The notes beneath the pieces were generated by a model. It worked only from the letters and a program-made list of their open reading frames with translations. It made no database searches and had not been told where the DNA came from. Both the position numbers and the translations under genes were made by a program. A DNA stretch of 64,000 nt from an uncultured Bacteroidales bacterium (lineage in GTDB: Bacteria > Bacteroidota > Bacteroidia > Bacteroidales > Coprobacteraceae): the NCBI GenBank assembly GCA_949297285.1, contig CASFRL010000045.1:1-64000 (forward strand). The letters run 5' to 3'. The number at the start of each line of letters is the position of its first letter. The first letter of the stretch is position 1. Shown in pieces: positions 27,710 to 36,076 of the stretch.

Positions 27710-29161
27710 ATGGAAGATATAAGTATTATTTTTAAGAATCCGGTTCCCCGGTTGTCGGAAATTCAACTCAAAGAACCATTTAACTGGAGTTTAAAAGCTG
27801 GTGAACAATGGGCTATAATAGGGCCAAACGGTGCGGGAAAAAACATTATTGCCGGTCTTTTACAAGGTAATTTTGCTTTGAAAGAAGGCGAGATCATCAA
27901 CAATTATCCCGGAAAAATATCTGATATTGTAAAAGCTATCGCCTTTAAAGATATCCACTCCATAGCCGACAGCCGGACAACCTTTTACCAACAACGGTGG
28001 CACTCTTCCGAGAGTGAAGGAATTCCGACAGTAAGAGAATTGTTAGCCGATAAATACGATAAAAAATCTATTCAGGAATTATTCGTTCAATTTCGGATAG
28101 AAGAAATGTTAGACAAAAAGATTATCTATTTATCAAGCGGAGAGCTTCGTAAATTCTTAATTATAAGAATCTTATTAACACATCCACGCATATTGATCCT
28201 CGATAATCCGTATATCGGCTTAGACACAGAATCGAGGGCATTATTGTCCGATATGTTAGCGCAAATGGCCGAAGTCGAAGGTCTTCAGGTTGTTTTGCTG
28301 CTTTCCAATCCGAATGATATCCCGGAAATGATTACACACGTTCTCCCGATTAAAGACCGTGTGTGCGGGACTCCGATGACGCGCAATGATTTTTTACAGC
28401 ATAAAGAATTGCAGGCGTCTCTTTTCCCTCAAAATTCAACTTACGTCGAATTACCCGATCCGATCCGTAAAGAATCAAACCACACCATCACATTCCGAAT
28501 GGAGAAAGTCAATATCTCATACGGAAATCGGCCGATACTTAACAAGTTGGACTGGGAAGTAAAAAATGGAGAAAAATGGTTATTATTGGGAGAAAACGGA
28601 GCCGGGAAATCGACTCTTCTAAGCCTTATCTATGCCGACAACCCCCAGTCCTATGCAAACACGCTCTACCTTTTTGATCGAAAACGAGGCAGCGGGGAGA
28701 GTATCTGGGAAATAAAAAACAGAATCGGCTACGTATCTCCGGAAATGCACTTATACTATACCGAAAATGTCCCTTCTTTGCAAATTGTCGGCTCGGGCTT
28801 TTTCGACTCGATCGGCTTATACCGAAAATGCTCTCCGGAACAAGAAAAAATTGCCTTGGAATGGATGCGTACTTTCGGAATCGAATCTTTACAGAACAGG
28901 CTTTTTCTCACGTTGTCCTCAGGAGAACAACGGCTTTTGCTACTGGCCCGGGCTTTTGTAAAAGATCCTGACCTTTTGATTTTGGACGAACCATTACACG
29001 GCTTGGACATCAGCAATAAAAAACGTGCCAGAGAAATCATAGAACAATTTTGTAATCGCCCGGGAAAGACGTTGGTATATGTCACACATTATATTAACGA
29101 AATACCTTCTTGCATACAATACCGATTTAATCTGACTAAATATCGGGAACAAAAAGCGTAG
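27710..29161 (+). CDS. ModF-like tandem ATP-binding cassette protein
   Basis: A 483-residue soluble protein with two fused ABC ATPase domains (about residues 1-230 and 255-483) and no transmembrane part, like the ModF/PhrA group. The second domain is canonical: GENGAGKST, LSSGEQRLLLLARA and LLILDEPLHGLD. The first is degenerate: its Walker A reads GPNGAGKN with Asn45 in place of Ser/Thr, and its Walker B reads LILDNP with Asn166 in place of the catalytic Glu, though LSSGELRKFLIIR is retained. So probably only the second domain supplies an active Walker B. No transporter gene is adjacent, and the substrate or target is unknown. Confidence 0.8.
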   Translation: MEDISIIFKNPVPRLSEIQLKEPFNWSLKAGEQWAIIGPNGAGKNIIAGLLQGNFALKEGEIINNYPGKISDIVKAIAFKDIHSIADSRTTFYQQRWHSSESEGIPTVRELLADKYDKKSIQELFVQFRIEEMLDKKIIYLSSGELRKFLIIRILLTHPRILILDNPYIGLDTESRALLSDMLAQMAEVEGLQVVLLLSNPNDIPEMITHVLPIKDRVCGTPMTRNDFLQHKELQASLFPQNSTYVELPDPIRKESNHTITFRMEKVNISYGNRPILNKLDWEVKNGEKWLLLGENGAGKSTLLSLIYADNPQSYANTLYLFDRKRGSGESIWEIKNRIGYVSPEMHLYYTENVPSLQIVGSGFFDSIGLYRKCSPEQEKIALEWMRTFGIESLQNRLFLTLSSGEQRLLLLARAFVKDPDLLILDEPLHGLDISNKKRAREIIEQFCNRPGKTLVYVTHYINEIPSCIQYRFNLTKYREQKA

Positions 29162-29416
29162 ATTTTTTGTTCAGATTATAAAATCAGATATCGGCAATTT
29201 GCATGCCGCCATTAAGCAAAAAAAGAGAAAGGAATGTTCTCTCTTGAGCCAAGAGATTCTCACTATCGTCAAGTGGCAATCAAAAAAAAGGCTCATATAC
29301 ATTCATTTCCTTGATCCTTTGCAAAAGTGAATTTATCTGTTTTTCGTAAGTTATCGAGCCGTAAAGTCGCCATTATTTTTAATCGGATTTTTCCAGAGAT
29401 ATATCGTATTTTTATT

Positions 29417-29424
29417 TACATTTG
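29417..29424 (+). promoter_or_regulatory. -7 motif for rpiB
   Basis: TACATTTG, 33 bases before the rpiB ATG, matches TAnnTTTG. The remaining sequence between 29162 and 29416 shows no gene. Confidence 0.5.
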
Positions 29425-29457
29425 TAATACCAAAAAACAGCTTATACATTAAACATC

Positions 29458-29910
29458 ATGAGTATTCTCAAAAAAAATATTCCGGTAGGCCTTGCCAGCG
29501 ACCACGCCGGTTTTGAAATGAAACAATTTATCAAACAACTTCTGTCCGAAAAAGGAATCGAAACCAAAGATTTCGGTACATTTTCGAGTGAGAGTGTTGA
29601 CTATCCCGATTTTGCACATCCCCTCGCTACGGCTCTGGAGGCAGGAGAATGTTATCCCGGATTTGCTTTTTGCGGCAGCGGTAATGGTATCAACATGACT
29701 TTAAACAAACATCAGAAGATCAGATCGGCTTTGTGCTGGAATGAAGAGATCGGACGCCTTTCTCGTTTACACAATGATGCAAATGTCTGCGTAATGCCGG
29801 GACGGTTCATCTCTACCGAAGAGGCAAAGAAAATTGCCGAAATATTTTTAAATACCGAGTTCGAAGGTGGAAGACACCAAAGACGAATAGATAAAATCCC
29901 GGTAAAATAA
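29458..29910 (+). CDS. rpiB: Ribose 5-phosphate isomerase B
   Basis: A 150-residue RpiB/LacAB-family enzyme that interconverts ribose 5-phosphate and ribulose 5-phosphate in the pentose phosphate pathway. ASDHAGFEMK at the start, the substrate loop FCGSGNGINM (with the usual catalytic Cys) and the Asn-Asp of LHNDANV are present. The product is complete and of normal length. It is convergent with a small secreted protein gene, with a shared terminator. Confidence 0.95.
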   Translation: MSILKKNIPVGLASDHAGFEMKQFIKQLLSEKGIETKDFGTFSSESVDYPDFAHPLATALEAGECYPGFAFCGSGNGINMTLNKHQKIRSALCWNEEIGRLSRLHNDANVCVMPGRFISTEEAKKIAEIFLNTEFEGGRHQRRIDKIPVK

Positions 29911-29914
29911 GTAA

Positions 29915-29957
29915 AAAAAACATCCCCTTCTTGCCAAGCAAAAAGGGGATGTTTTTT
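29915..29957. terminator. Bidirectional terminator
   Basis: AAAACATCCCCTT pairs with AAGGGGATGTTTT. A and T tracts on the two sides serve both rpiB and the convergent gene. Confidence 0.85.
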
Positions 29958-29969
29958 ATCTTTAAATAA

Positions 29970-30329
29970 TCAAAGTGTTACTCGCTGTGTGACCCCTCCG
30001 GCATTCACCAGATAAAGCCCTCTCGACTTCAGTTGAAATTCCGATAATCCGGGACCGGCATAAGACTCCATAACCAAACTCCCGACAATGGTATAAACCT
30101 TAACTTTAACTTTCTTGGAAGAGCGGACATAGATCGATCCGTTATTGGCATATATCTGAATCGAATCTTCCGGCAAGTTATTCTGTACCATATAAAACTC
30201 TGGGGATACAGGCATAGAGGTCGCCATCGGGAAATCTTGCCACAGCACAGCCTCTTGACGTGCAAAAGCCTGAAGCAATGCTGCCTCAAACATCAACAAC
30301 GTAAAAATGAGTAATTTTACTGTTTTCAT
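29970..30329 (-). CDS. Small secreted protein with a type IX-like C-terminal domain
   Basis: A 119-residue protein with a signal peptide (about residues 1-23). Residues from about 65 to the end (IYVRSSKKVKVKVYTIVGSL, then GLYLVNAGG) have the strand pattern of type A sorting domains of the type IX secretion system: a Val-rich strand with 'vyt..G', a turn, then 'GlYlV..gg....v'. Almost no cargo precedes this domain, only about 40 residues. It may be a minimal secreted protein, a remnant, or a periplasmic protein that only resembles the domain. No family recognised. Confidence 0.6.
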   Translation of the reverse strand: MKTVKLLIFTLLMFEAALLQAFARQEAVLWQDFPMATSMPVSPEFYMVQNNLPEDSIQIYANNGSIYVRSSKKVKVKVYTIVGSLVMESYAGPGLSEFQLKSRGLYLVNAGGVTQRVTL

Positions 30330-30461
30330 ATTTCCTTATTCTATACAGATTTCCAAATTTGCGTTTAAAGGTAACGCTTTTCTTCTATTTAAAAAAATAT
30401 TTGAGTGTTAATTATAAAAAAAATGAGGAATTTCAGATTTTTGGATATAATAAAATAGCGA

Positions 30462-30797
30462 TTACTCCGTTACATCCGATTGGTTATCCCAAGGATATAT
30501 GCGATTCGGATTTTTAGGAAACCAGCCTTTTTTCACCCGTTTTTCTTGTTCGAACAATTCTTTTATTGTCCAAAACGATGAGAATGAGAATACACCGAGC
30601 AACGCTGCCAGCAGAACATTTGTGGTCAACAAGGAGGCGACGGTACCGAGTAATCCTAACAATAAAAATATCCACCAACACCGTGTTCCCCAATAATACT
30701 CGACCTTTATGACAACCGGATGAAACAATCCGATAATTAAAAAAGTTGAAATTCCGATCACCAAACCCAACAAATGATACTCTGCTAAAAAATCCAT
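30462..30797 (-). CDS. DUF4491 family small membrane protein
   Basis: About 111 residues from the ATG at 30797 (MDFLAEYHLLGLVIG); an upstream extension of 24 codons looks spurious. It has three hydrophobic segments: GLVIGISTFLIIGLFHPVVI, WWIFLLLGLLGTVASLL and VLLAALLGVFSFSSFWTI. The motifs GLFHPVVIK and YYWGTRCWW are typical of DUF4491, a Bacteroidetes/Firmicutes family of unknown role. The C-terminal tail is charged and ends in a predicted cytosolic segment. Confidence 0.75.
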   Translation of the reverse strand: MDFLAEYHLLGLVIGISTFLIIGLFHPVVIKVEYYWGTRCWWIFLLLGLLGTVASLLTTNVLLAALLGVFSFSSFWTIKELFEQEKRVKKGWFPKNPNRIYPWDNQSDVTE

Positions 30798-31049
30798 TAC
30801 CCAATTTTTATAATTACTCAACGTTAATTTGCTCCGTTTCTCAGAGAACGAGCTCTGAATAAATAACAAATTTCTAAACTTTCAGTTTTCTTTATACTTT
30901 AATATCGGCAAAATTACACGTATGGTTTCTAAAAACAGACATATTGAGAATCTTTTTTATAGAACAATCAGCTCAGCATCCTATACCTACCCCGCAAAAC
31001 AGATAAAATTGTTTCCCGTGTACGAAACAAACGATTTATTGAAACACAA

Positions 31050-31120
31050 GAAAAACAAAACTTGCCTTAATGAGCTCTACCGAAATAGGAAAGAGCAACA
31101 TCAAAGCAAGTCTTGCTTTA
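31050..31120 (-). terminator. Probable terminator of the perR-like/rubrerythrin operon
   Basis: On the minus strand, ACTTGCTTT pairs imperfectly with AAGGCAAGT and GCTCT with AGAGC inside it, followed by TTTTGTTTTTC. It lies about 20 bases past the rubrerythrin stop. No gene is supported between 30870 and 31139. Confidence 0.5.
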
Positions 31121-31139
31121 TTATAGAATATAGTTATAA

Positions 31140-31718
31140 TTAATAATTGTTTTTCTTCCGTTCAAAATAGGCTTGAGGATGAGTACATGCAGGACATTTC
31201 TCCGGAGCTTTTTTACCTTTGTGCACATATCCGCAATTACGGCATTGCCATTCTATTTCTTCATCTTCTTCAAAGAATTTTCCGGCCTCTACTCTTGCCA
31301 ACAGTTTACGGTACCGGGCTTCGTGTTCAGCTTCTACTTTGGCAACCATCTTAAATGTCACGGCAATAGCAGGAAAACCTTCTTCTTCGGCTATCCGGGC
31401 AAATTCAGGATATAAATCGGCCCATTCTTCATTTTCACCATCTGCGGCAGCTTTCAAATTTTCTACTGTGGTAGAGATGATTCCGGCCGGATAAGATGCC
31501 GTGATTTCAACCATACCCCCTTCAAGATATTTAAAGAATTTCTTGGCATGTTCTTTTTCTTGTTCGGCAGTTTCCATAAATACGCCTGCAATTTGTTCAT
31601 ACCCTTCTTTTTTGGCTACACTTGCAAAAAAAGTGTAACGATTTCTTGCCTGAGATTCTCCAGCAAACGATTTTAATAAATTCTGTTCTGTTCTGGTTCC
31701 TTTAACACTCTTTTCCAT
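31140..31718 (-). CDS. rbr: Rubrerythrin
   Basis: A 192-residue non-haem iron protein that reduces hydrogen peroxide in anaerobes. The N-terminal four-helix domain has the two diiron motifs ([11 protein letters not shown] and [12 protein letters not shown], then [17 protein letters not shown] and [10 protein letters not shown]). The C-terminal rubredoxin-like domain has [20 protein letters not shown] with the four iron-binding cysteines. It lies 21 bases after the PerR-like regulator gene, and the shared promoter region carries two tandem inverted repeats, so peroxide-responsive control is likely. Confidence 0.96.
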   Translation of the reverse strand: MEKSVKGTRTEQNLLKSFAGESQARNRYTFFASVAKKEGYEQIAGVFMETAEQEKEHAKKFFKYLEGGMVEITASYPAGIISTTVENLKAAADGENEEWADLYPEFARIAEEEGFPAIAVTFKMVAKVEAEHEARYRKLLARVEAGKFFEEDEEIEWQCRNCGYVHKGKKAPEKCPACTHPQAYFERKKNNY

Positions 31719-31739
31719 AAATCTACTTTTTTAATCTGA

Positions 31740-32153
31740 TTAATAATTTATATCTCCTATCAACTGTATTTTTATATCTTTCAACTCAAATCCCTGTATT
31801 TTCTTATTCTGAATATATGTCCATATCAATCCCGACAATTCATCATCATAAAAATCGCGTATTTCATGAGTATCTTCGCTATATAAATGATAATGCCGTT
31901 TTACATTCGTATCAAAGTACATTTTATTATCGACAGTCAACACCTTTTCGATCACCCCGGCTTTTGCCAAACAATCCAACGTGTTGTAAACCGTAGCAAC
32001 AGTTGTCGTTGGAGAGATGGCTTTCACTCTTTCAAGCACCATCTCGGCCGAAGGATGTTTGAGCGAAAGCAATGCCTCATATACCGAGATGCGTTGCGGA
32101 GTTGCTTTTACCCCTTTCGACTGAAACAATTCTATGATTTCGTTTACACTCAT
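31740..32153 (-). CDS. Fur family (PerR-like) transcriptional regulator
   Basis: A 137-residue Fur-superfamily repressor. The N-terminal winged helix has KATPQRISVYEALLSLKHPSAEMVLE and TTTVATVYNTLDCLAKAGVIEKV (recognition helix). The dimerisation domain has RHYHLYSEDTHEIRDFYDDEL, which aligns with the metal region of Fur and PerR. There the usual CxxC of the structural zinc site is absent; the protein has only one Cys, in the DNA-binding domain. The tandem repeats over its promoter and the downstream rubrerythrin gene point to a peroxide or redox regulator that controls itself. Which metal it binds is open. Confidence 0.85.
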   Translation of the reverse strand: MSVNEIIELFQSKGVKATPQRISVYEALLSLKHPSAEMVLERVKAISPTTTVATVYNTLDCLAKAGVIEKVLTVDNKMYFDTNVKRHYHLYSEDTHEIRDFYDDELSGLIWTYIQNKKIQGFELKDIKIQLIGDINY

Positions 32154-32178
32154 CTATATAGATATTTTAAATACGACG

Positions 32179-32186
32179 CAAATATA
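32179..32186 (-). promoter_or_regulatory. -7 motif of the perR-like/rubrerythrin operon
   Basis: TATATTTG on the minus strand, 25 bases before the regulator ATG. The tandem operators at 32188-32219 begin one base upstream of it and cover the -10 to -40 region. Confidence 0.6.
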
Positions 32187-32187
32187 A

Positions 32188-32219
32188 TTAGAATATTTCT
32201 AATATTAGAATAATTCTAA
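32188..32219. promoter_or_regulatory. Two tandem 7-1-7 operators for the Fur/PerR-like regulator
   Basis: Site 1 is TTAGAATATTTCTAA (32188-32202, one mismatch between half-sites); site 2 is TTAGAATAATTCTAA (32205-32219, perfect). Both have the 7-1-7 inverted-repeat geometry of Fur/PerR boxes (PerR consensus TTATAATNATTATAA), and their centres are 17 bases apart. Position against the promoter suggests repression by the downstream-encoded protein. Confidence 0.75.
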
Positions 32220-32274
32220 AACTTTTTTTCATAAAAAAGAAGATTGAGAAGATAAATGATTAAAAAACAACAAT

Positions 32275-32754
32275 CTACGAGCCCTCTTTTTCAGGATTAT
32301 TTTCAGGATAAATCAAATTTAATTTTACACAAACAACACAATCCATATCTTCAGGTTGTCCGTTACGGGTACCGGGAATCCACTTCGGCATATTTTTTAC
32401 CAGCCAATAGGCTTTGTCTAAAATCTCTTTCGAAATATGGCCTTTCAATTTAAATAACGGAGTTTTAAGTTTTACTTTTGTAATCTCTCCGGACGCTGTA
32501 ACCGTTAACGAATACAATATTCTATCGACCAACCATTGCGGCGTATTTTCCTCAGATTCGGACATCTGCACATTGAGGACCAAATATTTATTCATCGCTT
32601 CTTCTCCTCCGGGGAACTGAGGCATGACAATAATATCACTATCTTTTACAACAGACAAAAACTCTTCAGGAACAAATTCTCGAGAAGAATATGCATATAA
32701 TGGAAGAAACAGGAAAAGAGATCCTAAAAAGACCTTTCTAAATTGCCGAATCAT
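32275..32754 (-). CDS. TonB C-terminal-like domain protein
   Basis: A 159-residue secreted protein with a signal peptide (about residues 1-23). The segment MPQFPGGEEAMNKYLVLN is the usual opening of the Bacteroidetes TonB C-terminal domain, followed by SLTVTASGEITKVKLKTPLFKL and NMPKWIPGTRNGQPEDMDC, which match its strand-helix-strand plan. There is no Pro-rich linker or inner-membrane anchor apart from the signal, so it is probably a free-standing periplasmic relative, not a working TonB. A GGAGG ribosome-binding site lies seven bases before the ATG, rare here. A TAAATTTG -7 motif lies at 32794-32801. Confidence 0.7.
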   Translation of the reverse strand: MIRQFRKVFLGSLFLFLPLYAYSSREFVPEEFLSVVKDSDIIVMPQFPGGEEAMNKYLVLNVQMSESEENTPQWLVDRILYSLTVTASGEITKVKLKTPLFKLKGHISKEILDKAYWLVKNMPKWIPGTRNGQPEDMDCVVCVKLNLIYPENNPEKEGS

Positions 32755-32793
32755 AATAATCCTCCATTTCTTTTAACGGGTTTTCTTATTTTT

Positions 32794-32801
32794 CAAATTT
32801 A
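32794..32801 (-). promoter_or_regulatory. -7 motif for the TonB-like domain gene
   Basis: TAAATTTG on the minus strand, 39 bases before the ATG, matches TAnnTTTG. Confidence 0.45.
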
Positions 32802-32888
32802 ATAAAAAAAAAAGAGAATTACAATTATTCACAGATTTAAACTACTAAAAGCGTCAAATATTCCACACTTGAGCCCTAAAAGCAGATT

Positions 32889-32896
32889 TAAATTTG
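32889..32896 (+). promoter_or_regulatory. -7 motif for the CE12 esterase gene
   Basis: TAAATTTG, 25 bases before the ATG, matches TAnnTTTG. A poor -33 (CTTG) lies 17 bases upstream. Confidence 0.45.
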
Positions 32897-32921
32897 CATA
32901 CAAATTGTAATTCTAAGATTT

Positions 32922-34892
32922 ATGAAAAACTCATTCTATTATTTATTATTAAGTTTACTATTTTTTTGCGGATCGGCATACTCTAAAGATATTACGATCC
33001 ATACCATCGGAGATTCTACCATGGAAAGCAAACCGGAAGATAGCGAAAGCAATCCGAACGGCCAGCGAGGATGGGCACAAATGCTGCAACAATTTGTTAT
33101 AAACGGAGCAACTGTCAATAACAGATCAAAAAGCGGGACCAGCTCCAAATCTTTTTATGAAGCAAAAGACGATAGTGGCAATTACCGCTTTTGGGCCACC
33201 GTCAAACCCCAAATAAAAGAAGGCGACTACGTAATCATCCAATTCGGCCATAACGATGAAAAAGATGGCGGAGAAGAGGGTGAAATCGGAACAAATCCGT
33301 GGATAAGCTACACGGCCTATCTGACCAAGTATGTAAATGAAGTCAGAGATTTAGGCGCTACACCCATTCTGTTCACCCCAATCGTACGTAACTATTTTGA
33401 AAACGACGGGAAAACAATCACCGCACGCGGTGCGCATAACCTCGGCATGGGGAACGACGGGAAAGAGCTCGACTACGTTGCAGCCATGAAAAAAGTAGCA
33501 GAAAACACCCGTTGCCTTTTGATCGACCATACAGCTCTCACCAAAAAAGTGTGCGAAGAGTATGGAAAAACAAAATCGACAGAGTTGATCTATAATGTAG
33601 GCGACGGCACACATTTAGGAGAGTATGGCGCCACTTTGTATGCCCGACTGGCTGTTCAAGAACTGATAAGGCAGAACATACTGACCGAATATTTGAATGC
33701 CGATCCTGAACTAATATTGAGCAGTATCGAATATGACTTCGGGAAATGCTACGCCAACACAACGAATATTCACTCATTCTCTGTTAGCGGAATCGATTTA
33801 AACCCGACAAACGGAACGGTTACAATAACTGCTCCTGCCGGATTCACTATTTCGAAAGAGCAAGAGGGTACTTATAATCAACAAATAACAATCTCTTACG
33901 AAAACGGGAATCTCAGCATTACACCGTTTTTTATAAAATATTCGCCCGAGGTTACCGGTATTTCGACAGGGAATGTTACGGTAAGTAACGGAAACAACAC
34001 AAAATCTATTGCTTTAACAGGAGAATGCGTCTCTTTTGAAGGTGGTCTCAAAGCCCGAGCATTCTGGGAATTATCGAAAGATGACGGATACATATCGGAA
34101 GGTCCTATCAGCGTCCTGCCCGAAACTTTAAAAAACATGTTTACCGACAGATATGCCAAACCGGGATCTACAACAATATGGGCCGACAATCTTATCGACG
34201 GAGAGACAAAAACACAACGCAATATTATTGAAGGGAGTATTTGGCCCAGCGGGGAAATCGATATTGTACACGACCGTTATATTCAATTCGGAGTCAAAGC
34301 CACCAAAGGTACCGTTTTCAATATCGACTCCATCGGATTATATGCCGGAGGCTCGGGTAGCAACGGCATACGGTTTAAGGTCTATTATTGCAAAAACGAG
34401 CTTTTCGGTGATGATGCCGTAATGATTGCCGACAGGCAAAGCAATACCAGCAACACCATGTATCCGATTACCCATACCAATATTATCGAGGTAAAGGGCG
34501 AAGAATCTTTCTATATAAGGGTATATCCTTGGTTAAACAACGGAGGATCGAGCAAATCGATCTGTCTGTATGGAGTCTGCATAAGCGGTGTCGTAACCGA
34601 AGAAAAAGAGACCGATGGAATAACAAGCTCAACTTCAGAGGAGATTCCTTTTTGCTATCCCTCAAAAACGACGGGATTAACGACCTTGAATTATGTACTG
34701 AACGAATGCTCGGATATTATTATCGATATTTTTTCGACCGACGGCAAAAAAGTCGATAGCTATCAAAAAAGAGCTTTACCAGCCGGAAAACACCAACAAC
34801 AAATCGACTTGGGAAGATTGAGCAGTGGCATATATATATGCTCTCTTGCCTGTAATACCGGACGGACAACCATGCGATTGATAAAAGAGTAA
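32922..34892 (+). CDS. Rhamnogalacturonan acetylesterase-like protein (CE12, SGNH hydrolase) with type IX sorting domain
   Basis: A 656-residue secreted esterase predicted to remove acetyl groups from pectin. After a signal peptide (to about residue 21), the SGNH domain (about 23-250) has HTIGDSTM with nucleophile Ser32, the QFGHND block with Asn near residue 111, and GDGTHLGEYGA with catalytic Asp228 and His231. A beta-sandwich region (about 265-370) and a further domain with ILPETLKNMFTDRYA (about 390-550) follow; the latter may bind sugar. The last 70 residues (IIIDIFSTDGKKVDSY, then LSSGIYICSL) are a type A sorting domain, so the protein should be exported by the type IX system and attached or released at the surface. 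Confidence 0.85.
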   Translation: MKNSFYYLLLSLLFFCGSAYSKDITIHTIGDSTMESKPEDSESNPNGQRGWAQMLQQFVINGATVNNRSKSGTSSKSFYEAKDDSGNYRFWATVKPQIKEGDYVIIQFGHNDEKDGGEEGEIGTNPWISYTAYLTKYVNEVRDLGATPILFTPIVRNYFENDGKTITARGAHNLGMGNDGKELDYVAAMKKVAENTRCLLIDHTALTKKVCEEYGKTKSTELIYNVGDGTHLGEYGATLYARLAVQELIRQNILTEYLNADPELILSSIEYDFGKCYANTTNIHSFSVSGIDLNPTNGTVTITAPAGFTISKEQEGTYNQQITISYENGNLSITPFFIKYSPEVTGISTGNVTVSNGNNTKSIALTGECVSFEGGLKARAFWELSKDDGYISEGPISVLPETLKNMFTDRYAKPGSTTIWADNLIDGETKTQRNIIEGSIWPSGEIDIVHDRYIQFGVKATKGTVFNIDSIGLYAGGSGSNGIRFKVYYCKNELFGDDAVMIADRQSNTSNTMYPITHTNIIEVKGEESFYIRVYPWLNNGGSSKSICLYGVCISGVVTEEKETDGITSSTSEEIPFCYPSKTTGLTTLNYVLNECSDIIIDIFSTDGKKVDSYQKRALPAGKHQQQIDLGRLSSGIYICSLACNTGRTTMRLIKE

Positions 34893-34927
34893 TATTCCTT
34901 TCTACTCAGAAGTTTTATTTGATATAA

Positions 34928-34969
34928 GAACAGGGGGGGATGATGGTGCACCATCATCCCCCCCTGTTC
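34928..34969. terminator. Bidirectional terminator, 42-base perfect palindrome
   Basis: Every base from 34928 to 34969 pairs, including a run of seven G with seven C and the core ATGATGGTGCACCATCAT. It lies between the convergent CE12 and galE genes and is followed by T residues on the plus strand. Confidence 0.85.
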
Positions 34970-34994
34970 TTTATCTATTATCAGTCTATACTTA

Positions 34995-36029
34995 TCACAT
35001 TATGCCTTTTTCGCGCAAATGCAATTGCCATTTCCAGGCCGAAGCCAAAGTATCTTCGATAGTCTCTTTAGCTTTCCAGCCCAATACATTATTTGCTTTC
35101 TCAGGATTGGCCCATACCTGCTCGATATCACCTTCCCGGCGACCGACGATTTTATAGTTCAGTTTTTGACCGGTAACTTTTTCAAAAGTCTTGATCAATT
35201 CCAATACAGAAAGGCCACGACCTGTCCCCAAATTAAATGTTTCCACATTTTCAAGCGACTTACCGGTAAGCATACGGTCTACGGCTACGACATGAGCTTT
35301 TGCCAAATCGACCACATTGATATAATCACGGATACAAGATCCATCGGGAGTATTATAATCATCACCAAAAACGCTCAACTGTTCCCGTATTCCCATAGCG
35401 GTCTGCGTAACGAAAGGGACCAGATTCTGCGGAACGCCATTCGGTAATTCTCCGATTTCGGCAGTAGGATGAGCACCAATCGGGTTGAAGTAACGCAAAA
35501 TAATCGCCTTATAAGGAACACCCGAATAAATGGTATCGCGAATAATCTCTTCATTGATTTGTTTTGTATTTCCATAAGGAGACATTGCAGGTTTTATCGG
35601 GGCATTCTCATCTACGGGAAGGACATCAGGCTGCCCATATACGGTACATGAAGAGGAAAAAACCAAGGCTTCTACACCATAGCGTGGCATCAATTCCATA
35701 AGGGTAATTAGAGAATCGATATTGTTGCGGTAGTATAGCAACGGTTTTTGCACCGACTCTCCGACAGCCTTGCTGGCTGCAAAATGGATAATACCTTTTA
35801 TATTTTTCTGTTCTTCGAAGAGTTTTTCCATGCCGGCCTTGTCATTGCAATCCAGCTTTACAAAAACAGGTCGTACGCCCGATATTTTTTCAATACCATC
35901 GATTACGTTTTCACTCGAATTGGAGAGATTATCTACAATAACCACTTCATAACCGGCATTCTGCAATTCCACGGTCGTATGCGACCCGATATATCCGGCA
36001 CCACCCGTAACTAAGATTTTTCCTTTCAT
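34995..36029 (-). CDS. galE: UDP-glucose 4-epimerase
   Basis: A 344-residue SDR-type epimerase that interconverts UDP-glucose and UDP-galactose for galactose use and surface polysaccharide precursors. The NAD-binding motif TGGAGYIGSHT is at the N-terminus, the catalytic triad shows SSSCTVYG and SPYGNTK (Tyr-x-x-x-Lys), and the C-terminal RREGDIEQVWANPEKA is typical. It is monocistronic, with a TATATTTG -7 motif at 36056-36063. Confidence 0.96.
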   Translation of the reverse strand: MKGKILVTGGAGYIGSHTTVELQNAGYEVVIVDNLSNSSENVIDGIEKISGVRPVFVKLDCNDKAGMEKLFEEQKNIKGIIHFAASKAVGESVQKPLLYYRNNIDSLITLMELMPRYGVEALVFSSSCTVYGQPDVLPVDENAPIKPAMSPYGNTKQINEEIIRDTIYSGVPYKAIILRYFNPIGAHPTAEIGELPNGVPQNLVPFVTQTAMGIREQLSVFGDDYNTPDGSCIRDYINVVDLAKAHVVAVDRMLTGKSLENVETFNLGTGRGLSVLELIKTFEKVTGQKLNYKIVGRREGDIEQVWANPEKANNVLGWKAKETIEDTLASAWKWQLHLREKGIM

Positions 36030-36055
36030 GTTAAGAATAAGTTTAAGATGAATTG

Positions 36056-36063
36056 CAAATATA
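36056..36063 (-). promoter_or_regulatory. -7 motif for galE
   Basis: TATATTTG on the minus strand, 26 bases before the galE ATG. It sits just downstream of the terminator-like structure at 36077-36160. Confidence 0.5.
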
Positions 36064-36076
36064 CAAGATTTTTATC

